NCBI GenBank assembly: GCA_011525095.1
Contig: WTIV01000206.1
Coordinates: forward strand, 1-5,933
Direction: 5' to 3'
Source of the DNA: Methanobacteriota archaeon
GTDB taxonomy: Archaea; Thermoplasmatota; Poseidoniia; Poseidoniales; Poseidoniaceae
Length of the DNA: 5,933 bases
Shown: one piece after another, positions 5,531 to 5,933 of the stretch
Numbering within the stretch: the first letter of the stretch is position 1
How the letters are laid out: each line of letters begins with the position of its first letter
Position numbers and translations under genes: made by a program
Notes under the pieces: model-generated
Seen by the model: only the letters and a program-made list of their open reading frames with translations
Database searches by the model: none
What the model was told of the DNA's origin: nothing

Positions 5531-5933
5531 ATGAGGCACCTAATCTCAGTTCTCGTAATTGTGCTGTGCTTGTCAAGTAGCACCTCCGCACTAGTTGAAA
5601 CTAATACTGAGGAATACAAATTAGAAAGAACGATTCTTGTTGAAGAACGAACTGCCATATGGTGTCCATCATGCGCAGAGGTTGACCCAGAGCTTGCAAT
5701 CGTAGCAAAGTCGCATGGTTCTAGAACAGCAATAGTAGGAATACATGTCACCGATGAATTCGAGAATGACGCCAGCCTAGCTAGAATTGATTATCAAAAG
5801 CAGACTGACCTGACAGAATATGGGACTCCGACATTTTTCGTTGATGGGGTCAAGACTGCTGAAGGTTATGATGCTTGGAGCGATGTACAAAGTCGAATTC
5901 TAACTCAAGAAAACAATCGTATGGCCCCCGAAG
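5531..5933 (+). CDS. secreted thioredoxin-fold protein with WCPSC motif (cut by window edge)
   Basis: The first 134 residues of an exported thioredoxin-like protein; the 3' end lies outside the window. Residues 1-20 look like a signal peptide: R2/H3, hydrophobic 4-13, then SSSTSA with probable cleavage after A20. The C13 context (V-L-C) does not fit a lipobox. The thioredoxin fold follows: strand TILVEERTAIW, the redox motif W44-C-P-S-C48, and the cis-proline segment YGTPTFFVDG with P100. Both active-site cysteines are present, so a thiol-disulfide oxidoreductase role outside the membrane is likely; whether it oxidises, reduces or isomerises is not decided by sequence. ATG at 5531 places the signal peptide at the very N-terminus. 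An in-frame ATG at 5492 would add 13 residues and leave only 34 nt to rlmE. It is divergent from rlmE, with no clear promoter. Confidence 0.85.
   Translation, partial: MRHLISVLVIVLCLSSSTSALVETNTEEYKLERTILVEERTAIWCPSCAEVDPELAIVAKSHGSRTAIVGIHVTDEFENDASLARIDYQKQTDLTEYGTPTFFVDGVKTAEGYDAWSDVQSRILTQENNRMAPE

Noticed and set aside
5281..5580. Plus-strand open frame of 99 codons before the thioredoxin-like gene
   Set aside because: It is antisense to the rlmE N-terminus, which contains the SAM motif and catalytic K30, and is out of frame with the thioredoxin-like gene.
1..5933. CRISPR array, insertion sequence, tRNA, rRNA or toxin-antitoxin pair
   Set aside because: No regularly spaced repeats, terminal inverted repeats with a transposase, or RNA-gene signatures were seen. 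Nearly all of the window is covered by recognisable genes, and no gap exceeds 147 nt.

Overview
The window reads as chromosomal DNA of a euryarchaeon, most likely a marine Group II type (Poseidoniales, Thermoplasmatota). The archaeal assignment is firm. It rests on an archaeal RNA polymerase subunit L (Rpo11), a long archaeal-type TruD, a 90-residue aEF-1beta, and a tiny archaeal translation-associated zinc-ribbon protein, with SD motifs (GGTGAT, GAGGTG) before two of the genes. The narrower placement is an inference from overall protein flavour, moderate GC and the MMPL-type exporter, and has not been tested by a search.

Layout. (1) Positions 1-1863, minus strand: the first 621 codons of an RND/MMPL-family membrane exporter, GTG start, cut by the left edge. 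(2) 1864-2010: a divergent intergenic region with a small hairpin just before the next start. (3) 2011-3679, plus strand: rpoL (Rpo11) and truD (tRNA pseudouridine synthase), 13 nt apart, probably one transcript. (4) 3680-3729: a short convergent junction with a T-rich minus-strand tract and a small hairpin. (5) 5457-3730, minus strand, in transcription order: rlmE/FtsJ-type 2'-O-methyltransferase (TTG start), a single-OB-fold nucleic-acid-binding protein, a 55-residue zinc-ribbon protein, and aEF-1beta. The gaps are 64, 64 and 19 nt. (6) 5531 to the right edge, plus strand: the start of a secreted thioredoxin-fold protein with a WCPSC motif, divergent from rlmE.

How it fits together. The core of the window is an information-processing neighbourhood: transcription (Rpo11), tRNA modification (TruD), rRNA modification (RlmE), and elongation-factor nucleotide exchange (aEF-1beta) beside its frequent archaeal neighbour, the zinc-ribbon protein. 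The OB-fold protein sits among translation genes, which leaves open whether it binds ssDNA or RNA. The flanking genes are envelope or export functions. No mobile element, CRISPR array, tRNA or rRNA was seen, and I see no convincing undescribed multi-gene system. The most notable sequence-level oddity is the zinc-ribbon protein: one of its two predicted zinc sites has lost one cysteine in each half-site, both changed to serine. Other oddities are atypical motif residues in RlmE and TruD.
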